Shown here piece by piece: positions 1 through 12,405 of a stretch of 64,000 bases of DNA. Each line of letters begins with the position of its first letter. Position 1 is the stretch's first letter. A program made the translations under genes and the position numbers. Under the pieces are notes generated by a model, which did no database searches, was not told the DNA's origin, and was given only the letters and a program-made list of their open reading frames with translations. Location of the stretch: contig JARKSP010000047.1 in NCBI GenBank assembly GCA_029974225.1, forward strand, positions 1 to 64,000. Reading direction: 5' to 3'. The stretch comes from Erysipelotrichaceae bacterium. GTDB lineage: Bacteria; Bacillota_I; Bacilli_A; Erysipelotrichales; Erysipelotrichaceae.

Positions 1-3275
<3,275 letters not shown>

Positions 3276-3292
3276 CAGATATCACCGCCTTA

Positions 3293-3303
3293 ATTATACC
3301 ATA
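3293..3303 (-). promoter_or_regulatory. Extended -10 promoter element (TATGGTATAAT) upstream of pcrA-ligA
   Basis: Plus strand attataccata = minus strand TATGGTATAAT, 18 nt upstream of pcrA start. Confidence 0.6.
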
Positions 3304-3393
3304 TTGCCAGTCAATTACCTGCAGTAGTAAAGATAAAAATAACTGTCTGGCAAATATTTGGACAGTATAAAAAATGTTTTTTTATTGCTTATC

Positions 3394-3404
3394 TATGCTA
3401 TAAT
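3394..3404 (+). promoter_or_regulatory. Extended -10 promoter element (TATGCTATAAT)
   Basis: Exact motif upstream of the Lrp/AsnC gene. Confidence 0.6.
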
Positions 3405-3425
3405 AATCACTATGAAAAGGAGAAT

Positions 3426-3917
3426 GTGATTATGTTAAAAGAAATGTTAAGTCTATTGGAGAAAAATGCCAGAATCGAGGTAACCGACTTAGCCGCCTTA
3501 CTGAATACTGATGAAAAAACTGTTAATGAACAGATCAGGGAATGTGAGGAAAAACATATAATTGCTGGCTATCACACTATCATCAACTGGGATAATACCA
3601 ATACAGAAATAGTTAAGGCGATGATAGCTGTCTCAAGCACTCCTGAAAGAGATCAGGGTTATGATCATATCGCGGAAATTATTGCCAGCTATCCTGAAGT
3701 CGCTTCATTATATCTGGTAAGTGGCCGTACAGAATTTATGCTGATTATCAATGCCGCAACAATGCGTGAAATTGCCGATTTTGTGGCTCATAGATTAGCT
3801 CCCATTGAGGGAGTCCGAACCACTGAAACCATGTTTATCCTGAAGGAATACAAGGTTATGGGTGAGCTTATGAATAAGGGAAAAGATAAACCGGGAAGAC
3901 TGCTGATGACATTATGA
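3426..3917 (+). CDS. Lrp/AsnC family transcriptional regulator
   Basis: 163 aa with N-terminal HTH and RAM-like C-terminal domain (VASLYLVSGRTEFMLII...FILKEYKVMGE). Confidence 0.88.
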   Translation: MIMLKEMLSLLEKNARIEVTDLAALLNTDEKTVNEQIRECEEKHIIAGYHTIINWDNTNTEIVKAMIAVSSTPERDQGYDHIAEIIASYPEVASLYLVSGRTEFMLIINAATMREIADFVAHRLAPIEGVRTTETMFILKEYKVMGELMNKGKDKPGRLLMTL

Positions 3918-5080
3918 TGATTTTTGATGAATTAATTAACAAACAGGTAAGAGAAATGGCCCCAAGCGGCATTAGAAAGTTTTTCGATATCGCCAGCACT
4001 AAAAAAGGCGTTATCTCTTTAGGCGTGGGCGAGCCGGATTTTATCACCCCCTACCATATCCGAGAAGCAGCCATGTATGCGATCAAATGCGGCAAAACCT
4101 TCTATACTGCCAATGTTGGTCTTTTAGAGCTGCGAAAAGAAATCTGCAACTACTATCTGCGCCGCTTCAATCTGAGCTACAATCCGGTAGGTGAATGTAT
4201 GATTACTGTTGGCGGTTCTGAAGCTATTGACATCGTTTTAAGAGCTCTGATAAATGAAGGTGATGAAGTAATTCTGCCAACTCCCAGCTATGTCGCCTAC
4301 GCCCCGATTGTCGAACTGTCAAAAGGCAAGGTTGTGGAAGTGACAATGAGAGAAGAAAACGGTTTTAAACTGCAAAGAGAGGAGCTTCAGAAAGCCATCA
4401 GCCCGAAAACCAAGGCGATTATCATCAATTTCCCCTCAAATCCTACCGGGGGAATTATGGAATATGATGACTATCTGCAGCTGGCTGATCTGATCAAAGA
4501 GAATAATATTCTGGTTATTTCTGATGAAATCTATGCTGAACTTACCTATGACAAAAAACATGTCAGCATTGCCAATATCCCTGAGCTGAAAGAAAACACT
4601 ATTATTATCAACGGCTTCTCTAAAGCTTATTCGATGACCGGCTATCGTATCGGCTATATTCTGGCTGCGGAGCCACTGGTCAGGATGTTCAATAAAATCC
4701 ATCAGTACACCATTATGTGTGCCTGCACTTCCAGCCAGTTTGCGGCTATTGCAGCAGCCAAGAACGGTGATAAGGACATTGAGGAAATGTATCTGTCCTT
4801 TAAGCAGCGTCGAAACTATATTGTCAAGGAGTTAAACCGGATCGGTCTTAAGACCCATCTTCCTGAAGGAGCATTCTATGTCTTCCCTTCTATTAAATCC
4901 ACCAATATGACTTCCAATCAGTTTTGTGAAGAACTGCTTGAAAAAGAAAATCTGGCCCTTGTTCCCGGCAGTGCTTTCGGGAAAGATGGCGAAGGATATG
5001 TCAGAATTTCCTACGCCTACTCCTTAGCCGAAATTAAACAGGCCATTACCAGACTGGAAAGATTTTTAGCCTCACTTTAA
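3914..5080 (+). CDS. Class I/II PLP-dependent aminotransferase
   Basis: 388 aa; SLGVGEPDF, NFPSNPTGG, ISDEIYAELTY, GFSKAYSMTGYRIGY (PLP lysine); overlaps the Lrp gene. Confidence 0.93.
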   Translation: MMIFDELINKQVREMAPSGIRKFFDIASTKKGVISLGVGEPDFITPYHIREAAMYAIKCGKTFYTANVGLLELRKEICNYYLRRFNLSYNPVGECMITVGGSEAIDIVLRALINEGDEVILPTPSYVAYAPIVELSKGKVVEVTMREENGFKLQREELQKAISPKTKAIIINFPSNPTGGIMEYDDYLQLADLIKENNILVISDEIYAELTYDKKHVSIANIPELKENTIIINGFSKAYSMTGYRIGYILAAEPLVRMFNKIHQYTIMCACTSSQFAAIAAAKNGDKDIEEMYLSFKQRRNYIVKELNRIGLKTHLPEGAFYVFPSIKSTNMTSNQFCEELLEKENLALVPGSAFGKDGEGYVRISYAYSLAEIKQAITRLERFLASL

Positions 5081-5085
5081 AATAT

Positions 5086-5111
5086 GCGCATCCTGTGATG
5101 CGCTTTAATTT
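5086..5111 (+). terminator. Possible intrinsic terminator
   Basis: GCGCATC CTGT GATGCGC hairpin followed by TTTAATTT. Confidence 0.45.
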
Positions 5112-5153
5112 GAATAAATGATATTAATGAAGTATGATATAACAGGTGAGAAA

Positions 5154-5975
5154 ATGGAAACAAAAATAATTACGGTGCCTTTAGAGGAAGGCAGCGAAAT
5201 TAAAGGCTCTGAACAAATAGCGGACTATTTAAATCAAAACGGCATTACTTCAGATACTGCAGTTACTTTTATCAAGGAAGAATCCAAGCGGGAAACTGTC
5301 TGTAACTGCTGTCTGAAAACCAAAGAAGCTGTTCTACAATGTCTTGACCGAAAACAGTTTCCTTTAATCATCGGCAGTGACCATAGCGTTTCTATCGGTT
5401 CCGTTTCAGCAGTTCTGCAGAAATATGACGTTTCAGTCTTCTGGATTGATGCTCATCCGGACATCAACACCCCCGAGGCTTCAATCACCAAAAGAATCCA
5501 TGGTATGCCGGTAGCTACCCTGATGAAAGACGGTTATCCGGAACTTTCAGAGCTGACAGAAGACAAGGTTCTGAAAAAGGAAAATCTTATCTATCTGGGA
5601 GTGCGCTGCTTTGATCCATACGAAAAAGCATATATAGAAGAAAACAAAATTGCCTTATACAATAATTTTTCAGCAGCTAAGGACAGTATCGTCAGGGTAC
5701 TTAAGAAAATCAGAAAGAATATCGTCGGACCGGTGCATATTTCTTTTGATCTGGATGCTATCAACCCTGAAATCTGTCCGGGTGTCAATACTCCGGTAAA
5801 AGAAGGGTTATCGTTTATTCAGGTTAAAGAGACCCTCAACTATCTCTTTGATAATTTTGAAGTTGTCGCAATGGACATCGTTGAATACAATCCTTTAAAT
5901 GATGTCGCTAGAAAGACTGTTAATATTATCAGTGAAATCGTTGAACTGGTAAAAGAAAAAGTGCATCACTTTTAG
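5154..5975 (+). CDS. Arginase/agmatinase family protein
   Basis: GSDHSVSIGS, WIDAHPDINTP, HGMPVA, SFDLDAINP, MDIVEYNP metal-site motifs; ORF opens at 5118 but AGGTGA 4 nt upstream supports ATG at 5154. Confidence 0.85.
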   Translation: METKIITVPLEEGSEIKGSEQIADYLNQNGITSDTAVTFIKEESKRETVCNCCLKTKEAVLQCLDRKQFPLIIGSDHSVSIGSVSAVLQKYDVSVFWIDAHPDINTPEASITKRIHGMPVATLMKDGYPELSELTEDKVLKKENLIYLGVRCFDPYEKAYIEENKIALYNNFSAAKDSIVRVLKKIRKNIVGPVHISFDLDAINPEICPGVNTPVKEGLSFIQVKETLNYLFDNFEVVAMDIVEYNPLNDVARKTVNIISEIVELVKEKVHHF

Positions 5976-6001
5976 AGTGCTCACCTATTCTTTTTTTATT
6001 C

Positions 6002-6012
6002 TATGGTATAAT
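6002..6012 (+). promoter_or_regulatory. Extended -10 promoter element (TATGGTATAAT)
   Basis: Exact motif about 50 nt upstream of the 6061 CDS. Confidence 0.6.
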
Positions 6013-6060
6013 TAAAATGGTTTACTTTTAAAATAAACCAGCAAATAGAGGAATTATCTT

Positions 6061-6930
6061 ATGATTGCTATTGCGGACAAGTGGCAGGATTATCAACTTA
6101 TTGATGCCGGAAATAAAGACAAGCTGGAAATCTGGAAAGATGTCATTTTAGTGCGCCCTGATCCGCAGGCTATCTGGGAAAAAGGCTTTGACCAGCGCTG
6201 GAATAAACCCGATGCACAATATATTCGCTCGGACAAGGGCGGCGGAAGCTGGACTTTCAATAAAAAACTGCCAGAATACTGGACCGTTAACTATCAGAAT
6301 CTGGTCTTCAAGGTTTCTCCAACCAACTTTAAACATACCGGTCTGTTTCCGGAACAGGCTGCCAACTGGGATTGGCTGATGCAGCTGATTAAAAATTCTC
6401 CTAAGGAAATTAAAGTATTAAACCTTTTTGCCTATACCGGAGGTGCAACCATGGCATGTGCTAAAGCCGGAGCCAGGGAAGTAGTCCACGTTGATGCCGC
6501 TAAAGGCATGGTAAACTGGGCTAAAGAAAACATGATGCTGAACCATCTGGAAAACCGTACCATTCGTTTTATTGTTGATGATGCCCTGAAATTTGTCAGA
6601 AGAGAACAGAAAAGAGGTCACAGATATCATATCATCATTATGGACCCTCCCTCATATGGCCGCGGGCCAAATGGTGAACTCTGGAAACTGGAAGACAGGC
6701 TGGAAGAACTTATTCAGCAGACTGTTTCGCTGCTGGAAAATGAGCCGGTTGCTTTTTTGGTAAATGCCTATACTACCGGATTCAGTATCCTGGCTTTAGA
6801 CAATATTATGAAGAAATACCTGCTGAAAGCTTTTCCCCAGGGAACAGTCAATACCGTGCAGCTGGGCTTACCGATTTTAAATTCTGATATGATTCTGCCC
6901 TGTGGTATTTCGGGAAGGTTTCAGCTATGA
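6061..6930 (+). CDS. Class I SAM-dependent methyltransferase (RlmI/RlmK-like rRNA methyltransferase family)
   Basis: 289 aa; VLNLFAYTGGATMACAKAGA motif I, MDPPSYGRGPNGELWKL. Confidence 0.85.
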   Translation: MIAIADKWQDYQLIDAGNKDKLEIWKDVILVRPDPQAIWEKGFDQRWNKPDAQYIRSDKGGGSWTFNKKLPEYWTVNYQNLVFKVSPTNFKHTGLFPEQAANWDWLMQLIKNSPKEIKVLNLFAYTGGATMACAKAGAREVVHVDAAKGMVNWAKENMMLNHLENRTIRFIVDDALKFVRREQKRGHRYHIIIMDPPSYGRGPNGELWKLEDRLEELIQQTVSLLENEPVAFLVNAYTTGFSILALDNIMKKYLLKAFPQGTVNTVQLGLPILNSDMILPCGISGRFQL

Positions 6931-7583
6931 TAAAAATCATTTTTGAAGATAATCATCTTCTGGTAGTGGAAAAACCGGTTAATATGCCCGTCTGTCCGGA
7001 TGACTCCAAGGATCTGGATTTACTAACGGCATTAAAAGACTACCTGAAAGAAAAGTATCAGAAACCGGGCAATGTCTATCTGGGACTGGTCCATCGTTTA
7101 GATCGGCCTGTTGGCGGGGTGCTGGTTTTTGCCAAGACCAGTAAAGCTGCTGCCCGGCTATCCGACAGTCTGAGAAAAAACCTCTTTAAGAAAACCTATC
7201 TGGCTGTTGTCTGCGGCCAGGCCAAAAATAGAAGCCAGCTGCAGGATTATCTGATTAAGGATTCTTCAGCCAACAGGGTTTCAGTAACTACCAAAGAACA
7301 GGGCAGACTGGCAATACTGGATTATTCTCTTATTAAAACCAGAGATGACCTTTCGCTGGTAGAAATTGACCTGCAGACCGGAAGAAGTCATCAGATAAGA
7401 GTTCAGATGGCCAATGCCAGTTTACCATTATGGGGAGATCAGAGATACAATCCCCAAAGCATCAAAGGTCAGCAGATTGCCCTTTATGCCAGCAGATTAT
7501 CTTTCCCGCATCCCATAACCAAAGAAACAGTTTCCTTCACCTGTTATCCGACAGGTGGTAAAATATGGTCATATTTCGACTAG
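6927..7583 (+). CDS. RluA family pseudouridine synthase
   Basis: 218 aa; LVHRLDRPVGGVLVFAKTSKAAARLS, LQTGRSHQIRVQMA; overlaps the methyltransferase stop by 4 nt. Confidence 0.93.
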   Translation: MIKIIFEDNHLLVVEKPVNMPVCPDDSKDLDLLTALKDYLKEKYQKPGNVYLGLVHRLDRPVGGVLVFAKTSKAAARLSDSLRKNLFKKTYLAVVCGQAKNRSQLQDYLIKDSSANRVSVTTKEQGRLAILDYSLIKTRDDLSLVEIDLQTGRSHQIRVQMANASLPLWGDQRYNPQSIKGQQIALYASRLSFPHPITKETVSFTCYPTGGKIWSYFD

Positions 7584-7598
7584 AAAGGGTGAACCAAA

Positions 7599-8981
7599 AT
7601 GAAAAATAAAACCAAAATAACTATTTTATCGGTTGTCGTAGCCATCTTAACCATCTCCTTAGCAGGCCTGCTTTATCTGACTTTTATCAAAGACAGTAAA
7701 CTGAAAGCCATGGGCTATACTTATGATGAAATAAAACTGCTGCATCAATATGATTTGGCAGAAAAAGTTGACCATTATCATCAGAGTTTATTATATGCCT
7801 TGACCTCTAAGGATTTCCAGCAGAAAAATCTCGACTACTACCTGCTTCTGGAAAGTCAGATGGACTATACCAGTATCATCAACCAGCTGGCTGATAAATA
7901 TGATTTACAGCAGTGTCAGACGCTGCTGCAGTTTTTGGATGTCCAGGATATAATAGAGCTTGATGATTATGATAAAATCGAAAATCTGACCGATTTTAAG
8001 ACTTTGATCAATAATGGCTACACCCTGTTTTCAGCTGTGACCCTGACCAATAGTGTTGACAGCGAGACTATCAGACTGTTTACTGCTGAGCTGAATCAGC
8101 AGAAAGCTGATAACTATATCAGTTATCTGCAGAAAGGCTACACACCTGAAATCATCAATAAACTTCATAGTCTGTCAGTTGATATTTTCAACAATATCGC
8201 CGGTATCAACTATTTCAAACAACTGGACGGTCTGATCTCTAATTCAAATTTCAAAATTAACAATCTGGCCAGATACATCTGGTACATTCAGGAATTCGGC
8301 TGTGATGAAGCTGAAGCTATTGATGATGTCAACAGAAACCTGGACTTTGTCGAAGAACCAGACTTTGAAAGCTTCTATACGGGAGAAATCTTTATCGTTA
8401 ATGAATTTTCGCTGACCATGCTGGTCAATAAAAATCACCAGCTGAAGCAAGACTTTGTTCCGGAAAACCTGGTTGAAATACCTGGCGATTATCGTGAACA
8501 CAGTCAGCCTCTCTATCAGGAGGTTGCTGATGCCTTCATTACTATGAGTGATGCCTGCTACGCCGATTGTGATAGAAGAATACTGGTTTACAGCGGTTAT
8601 CGCTCCTATGATATGGAAGATTCTCTATATCAGACCATTGTTGCTGCCAATACCAGTGCGGAAGAGGCGGAGCTGGAGGATCAGGTCATTGTTGACAGTT
8701 TCGCTGCCCGAGCCGGAGCCAGCGAACATCAGACCGGTCTGGCTATCGATGTTCTGCAAAAGGGCTATAGTCATCAGGAATTTGCCGACTGTAAGTCTTC
8801 GGACTGGATGAATGACCATGCCCATGAATATGGCTTCATCTTAAGATATCCGCCAGCTAAAGCCTTTATTACCGGCTACTATTACATCAGCTATCATTAT
8901 CGATATGTTGGAGTTAAGCCGGCTACCATCATGAAGACCTACAACTGGACTTTGGAAGAATACAATTTGTTGTTTAATTAA
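7599..8981 (+). CDS. M15/VanY family D-alanyl-D-alanine carboxypeptidase
   Basis: 460 aa; N-terminal TM; VYSGYRSYDMEDSLY, ASEHQTGLAIDVLQK, HAHEYGFILRYP, YHYRYVG. Confidence 0.9.
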   Translation: MKNKTKITILSVVVAILTISLAGLLYLTFIKDSKLKAMGYTYDEIKLLHQYDLAEKVDHYHQSLLYALTSKDFQQKNLDYYLLLESQMDYTSIINQLADKYDLQQCQTLLQFLDVQDIIELDDYDKIENLTDFKTLINNGYTLFSAVTLTNSVDSETIRLFTAELNQQKADNYISYLQKGYTPEIINKLHSLSVDIFNNIAGINYFKQLDGLISNSNFKINNLARYIWYIQEFGCDEAEAIDDVNRNLDFVEEPDFESFYTGEIFIVNEFSLTMLVNKNHQLKQDFVPENLVEIPGDYREHSQPLYQEVADAFITMSDACYADCDRRILVYSGYRSYDMEDSLYQTIVAANTSAEEAELEDQVIVDSFAARAGASEHQTGLAIDVLQKGYSHQEFADCKSSDWMNDHAHEYGFILRYPPAKAFITGYYYISYHYRYVGVKPATIMKTYNWTLEEYNLLFN

Positions 8982-8987
8982 CCACTT

Positions 8988-9011
8988 AGCCCTTAATTAA
9001 GGGCTTTTTTT
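8988..9011 (+). terminator. Intrinsic terminator
   Basis: AGCCCTTAATTAAGGGCT perfect palindrome followed by T-tract. Confidence 0.85.
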
Positions 9012-9029
9012 ATGTCAGAGCTACATAAT

Positions 9030-9040
9030 TATGGTATAAT
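9030..9040 (+). promoter_or_regulatory. Extended -10 promoter element (TATGGTATAAT) of proS
   Basis: Exact motif, 24 nt upstream of proS ATG. Confidence 0.65.
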
Positions 9041-9064
9041 TTTACAAGGCCGGAGGTATCGGGT

Positions 9065-10750
9065 ATGAAACTTAAAAACAGTTATTTTTATTCCCTTAGA
9101 GAAGCACCAAAAGATGAAGAATCTATCAGTGGTATCCTGTTAAATCGAGCTGGGTTTATTAAAAAATCATCAGCTGGTATTTATATGTTTCTTCCCCTGG
9201 GTTTAAGGGTTAAAAGAAATATCGAAAACATTATCAGAGAAGAAATGGACAAAACCGGTTCTCAGGAACTTATCATGCCCTGTATGATGCCAGAAGAAGT
9301 CTATGTTGCCAGTGGCAGAAGAGAAAACTTTGGCAGCTCTATGTTTTCCTTAGAAGATAGAGCGGGAAAAAAGATGGTTTTAGGACCAACTCATGAAGAA
9401 CTGTTCGCTGTTGCAGCAGCAATGAAAGTTAATTCCTATAAAGATTTACCTGTTTCTCTATATCAGATTCAGACAAAGTTCAGAGATGAAGCCAGACCAA
9501 GATACGGGCTAATAAGAGTAAAAGAATTTCTGATGAAGGATGCCTACACTTTTGACCTTGATTATGAGGGATTAGATGTTGCTTATAGTAAAATATTCCA
9601 TGCCTATCATAATGTCTTTACTCGTCTGGGTTTAGACTACAAGGTTGTTGTAGCTGACACGGGGGTTATGGGAGGATTATTATCCGAAGAATTCCAGGCT
9701 ATCAGCGATATCGGAGAAGACACAGTGGTTTTATGTGACAGCTGTAACTATGCCAGCAATCTGGAAGTAAGTAAGAAGGTTGATCCAGCCAAAGAAACCG
9801 AAAAAGAAAAACCATTAAAAATGGTCGAAACCCCTGACCAGGAAAGTATTGAAGAAGTAGCTGAGTATCTAGGTCTTCCTATTGAGAAAACTGTCAAAGC
9901 CTTACTGATGAATGTCGATGACACATTTGTGGTTTTTCTGGTAAGAGGCAACCGCGAACTTAATGAATCAAAAGTTCTGAAACTGTTAAAGGGACAGACC
10001 TTAAGCTTTGCCAATGATGAACTGATTGCGACCAGCAATGCTGTGGCTGGCTATACCGGTCCAATCGGACTGAAGGCTAAAATTGTTATCGACTCAGAAG
10101 TACTGACAATGAAAAACTTTGTCACCGGCGCCAACAAAGAAGGCTACCACTACATCAATACCAATGTTAAAGACTTCAGCTATGATCTGACCGGTGATAT
10201 TGTCAATGTTGCCGAAGGTGATAAATGCCCTCAATGCGGCGGCAGAATCTACTTTAAAAAAGGTATTGAAGTAGGCAACACCTTTAAACTGGGTGTCAAA
10301 TATTCTCAGGCCATGAACCTGTACTATCAGGACAGGGATATGTCCTTAAAACCGGTGGTCATGGGCAGTTATGGCATCGGTGTTGGCCGAACCATGGCGG
10401 CCATTGTAGAACAGAACCATGATGAAAAAGGTTTAATCTGGCCTATAAATATCGCTCCATATAAGGTCGGCATTGTCATCATCAATGTCAAGGATGAAAC
10501 ACAGGTCAATCTGGCCAATCAGATCTATGATAGACTGATGCAGGCAGGTATTGAGCCTATTATGGATGATCGAGATGAAAGAGCCGGGGTTAAATTCAAC
10601 GACATGGAACTGATTGGTATCCCAATGCGTATAACCGTAGGTAGAGATGCCGGCAATGATAATGTTGAATTTATCCTAAGAACCGCCACAGAAAAAGAGA
10701 TTCTATCATCTGAAAAAGCCATAGAAAAAGTTATTGCGCTAGGCAAATAA
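9065..10750 (+). CDS. proS: Prolyl-tRNA synthetase (bacterial type with editing insertion)
   Basis: 561 aa; LLNRAGFIKKSSAGIYMFLPLGLRVKRNIENIIREEMDKTGSQEL, GPTHEE, FRDEARPRYGLIRVKEFLMKDAYTFD. Confidence 0.97.
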   Translation: MKLKNSYFYSLREAPKDEESISGILLNRAGFIKKSSAGIYMFLPLGLRVKRNIENIIREEMDKTGSQELIMPCMMPEEVYVASGRRENFGSSMFSLEDRAGKKMVLGPTHEELFAVAAAMKVNSYKDLPVSLYQIQTKFRDEARPRYGLIRVKEFLMKDAYTFDLDYEGLDVAYSKIFHAYHNVFTRLGLDYKVVVADTGVMGGLLSEEFQAISDIGEDTVVLCDSCNYASNLEVSKKVDPAKETEKEKPLKMVETPDQESIEEVAEYLGLPIEKTVKALLMNVDDTFVVFLVRGNRELNESKVLKLLKGQTLSFANDELIATSNAVAGYTGPIGLKAKIVIDSEVLTMKNFVTGANKEGYHYINTNVKDFSYDLTGDIVNVAEGDKCPQCGGRIYFKKGIEVGNTFKLGVKYSQAMNLYYQDRDMSLKPVVMGSYGIGVGRTMAAIVEQNHDEKGLIWPINIAPYKVGIVIINVKDETQVNLANQIYDRLMQAGIEPIMDDRDERAGVKFNDMELIGIPMRITVGRDAGNDNVEFILRTATEKEILSSEKAIEKVIALGK

Positions 10751-10756
10751 AAAAGG

Positions 10757-10775
10757 CCCTCCCTGGAGGGTTTTT
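10757..10775 (+). terminator. Intrinsic terminator after proS
   Basis: CCCTCC CT GGAGGG TTTTT. Confidence 0.85.
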
Positions 10776-10781
10776 ATATCC

Positions 10782-11144
10782 TCAGCTGTATAGCTGTTCT
10801 TTTTTCTTTCTGATATATAAGGCGATTAAAAGGGTCACAGCACTGATAACCAGATAAACAAAGCCATAGAAAATAAAGCCGGGTTCGATAGAACGGAAGA
10901 TAACAGAATAGGAAACAGTAAAGACAATAGCCGGCAAAAAGATAAAAATTAAATACTCCTTAACGTTTTTACTGGTAACTATGCCAATCATAATACAATA
11001 GACAGGATTAATAAAATACATCAGCACAAACAAAGCCGCAGTAACTGTATCCGCCGGTAAAAACCTTACCATCACATAGGGACAAAGACCAATCAAAGCT
11101 ATCGTATAACCCAGTATATCAAGAAATCCAGTTTCCATCTTCAA
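10782..11144 (-). CDS. Small multi-pass membrane protein of unknown function
   Basis: 120 aa, several hydrophobic segments, no family recognised. Confidence 0.6.
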   Translation of the reverse strand: MKMETGFLDILGYTIALIGLCPYVMVRFLPADTVTAALFVLMYFINPVYCIMIGIVTSKNVKEYLIFIFLPAIVFTVSYSVIFRSIEPGFIFYGFVYLVISAVTLLIALYIRKKKEQLYS

Positions 11145-11320
11145 ACCATCCTAACATTTATATTCTAACAAACTCCTTATGCCGGCCGCAATCCAATCTC
11201 CGGTTTAAAGCAGCTATCTTTTAAAAACTTAATTAATTTATTCAGGAAATCTATTTATTACCGAGCATAAACAGACCTGATTAGGTATAATATTAATATA
11301 GACAAGGAGAAAAGAATAAA

Positions 11321-12331
11321 ATGAAATATCCATTTCCAAAAGTTGATCTGCACTTCCATTTAGATGGGTCCATGGTTCCAGAAGTTACCTGGAAACTGGC
11401 CAGAGAAAGGAACATTAAACTGCCGGGTGAAACACTGGAGGGTTTTAAACAGCATTTAGTCGAAACAGCTGATTGTGGTGATCTGGGAGAGTATCTGGCT
11501 AGATTTGATCTTTCTACCGCAATTCTGCAGGATGAGACAGCTCTGGAAGAAACCATCTATACTACTATTGAAAATGTTAAAGATTATCTATGCTATGCGG
11601 AAATAAGATTTGCTCCGCAGCTTCATACCCGCAAAGGTCTATCCCAAAGAGAAGTAATTGAAGCTGTTATCAAAGGAAAAAAGAGAGCGGAAAAGGATTT
11701 TCCTGCCATCAGAGTCGGAATCATCCTCTGCTGTATGATTGCTGACTATGATAACAGTGAGGAAAACTTCGAAACGGTCAGACTTTTTGAAGAATACTGC
11801 AATTACAGAGATATTGTAGCTCTGGATCTGGCCGGACATGAAGATCTGGTGCCAATGTCTCATTATGCTCCACTGTTTGTCTCCCCAAAAGCAAAAGGTC
11901 TGCCCATGACCATCCATGCCGGAGATGATGGCAAACCGGAAAACTGTTCGCTGGTTATTGATTTTGGGGCTACCAGAATCGGCCACGGGCACAAATGCTA
12001 TTATAATAAAGAAGTGCTGCAGAAAGTTATTGACACCAAAACAACCCTGGAAATCTGTTTAACCAGTAATGTTCAGTGTAAGACCCAGCCATCATACCAG
12101 GAACATCCGGCAAAACGTTTACTGGATGCCGGTGTTAAAGTTACCTTAAATACGGATAACATGATTCTGGGTAATCTTACCCTTTTAGAGGAATACGACA
12201 AGGCTCTCAGTGAAGCAGGCTTTACCTATAATGATCTGATAACCTGCAACATAAATTCCATTGAGGCAGCCTTTATGCCCGAAGAAGATAAACCGCCTTA
12301 TATTGCGGAATTAAAGAAATACTACCGCTAA
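11321..12331 (+). CDS. add: Adenosine deaminase
   Basis: 336 aa; PKVDLHFHLDGSM, TIHAGDDGKPENC, RIGHGHKC, LEICLTSNVQCKT, VTLNTDNM. Confidence 0.95.
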   Translation: MKYPFPKVDLHFHLDGSMVPEVTWKLARERNIKLPGETLEGFKQHLVETADCGDLGEYLARFDLSTAILQDETALEETIYTTIENVKDYLCYAEIRFAPQLHTRKGLSQREVIEAVIKGKKRAEKDFPAIRVGIILCCMIADYDNSEENFETVRLFEEYCNYRDIVALDLAGHEDLVPMSHYAPLFVSPKAKGLPMTIHAGDDGKPENCSLVIDFGATRIGHGHKCYYNKEVLQKVIDTKTTLEICLTSNVQCKTQPSYQEHPAKRLLDAGVKVTLNTDNMILGNLTLLEEYDKALSEAGFTYNDLITCNINSIEAAFMPEEDKPPYIAELKKYYR

Positions 12332-12354
12332 CAGTTCTATACACTAAAAAAACA

Positions 12355-12385
12355 AACCCTTCCAATCTGAAATCAGAAGGGTTTT
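12355..12385 (+). terminator. Intrinsic terminator (serves convergent add / 12406 CDS)
   Basis: AACCCTTC-loop-GAAGGGTT followed by TTT. Confidence 0.75.
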
Positions 12386-12405
12386 TCTATCTGAAGATAT
12401 TTTTA

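Noticed and set aside
8981-9065. Possible T-box leader for proS
   Set aside because: Only about 83 nt between genes, occupied by a terminator for the upstream gene and an extended -10 close to the start; no room for a T-box.
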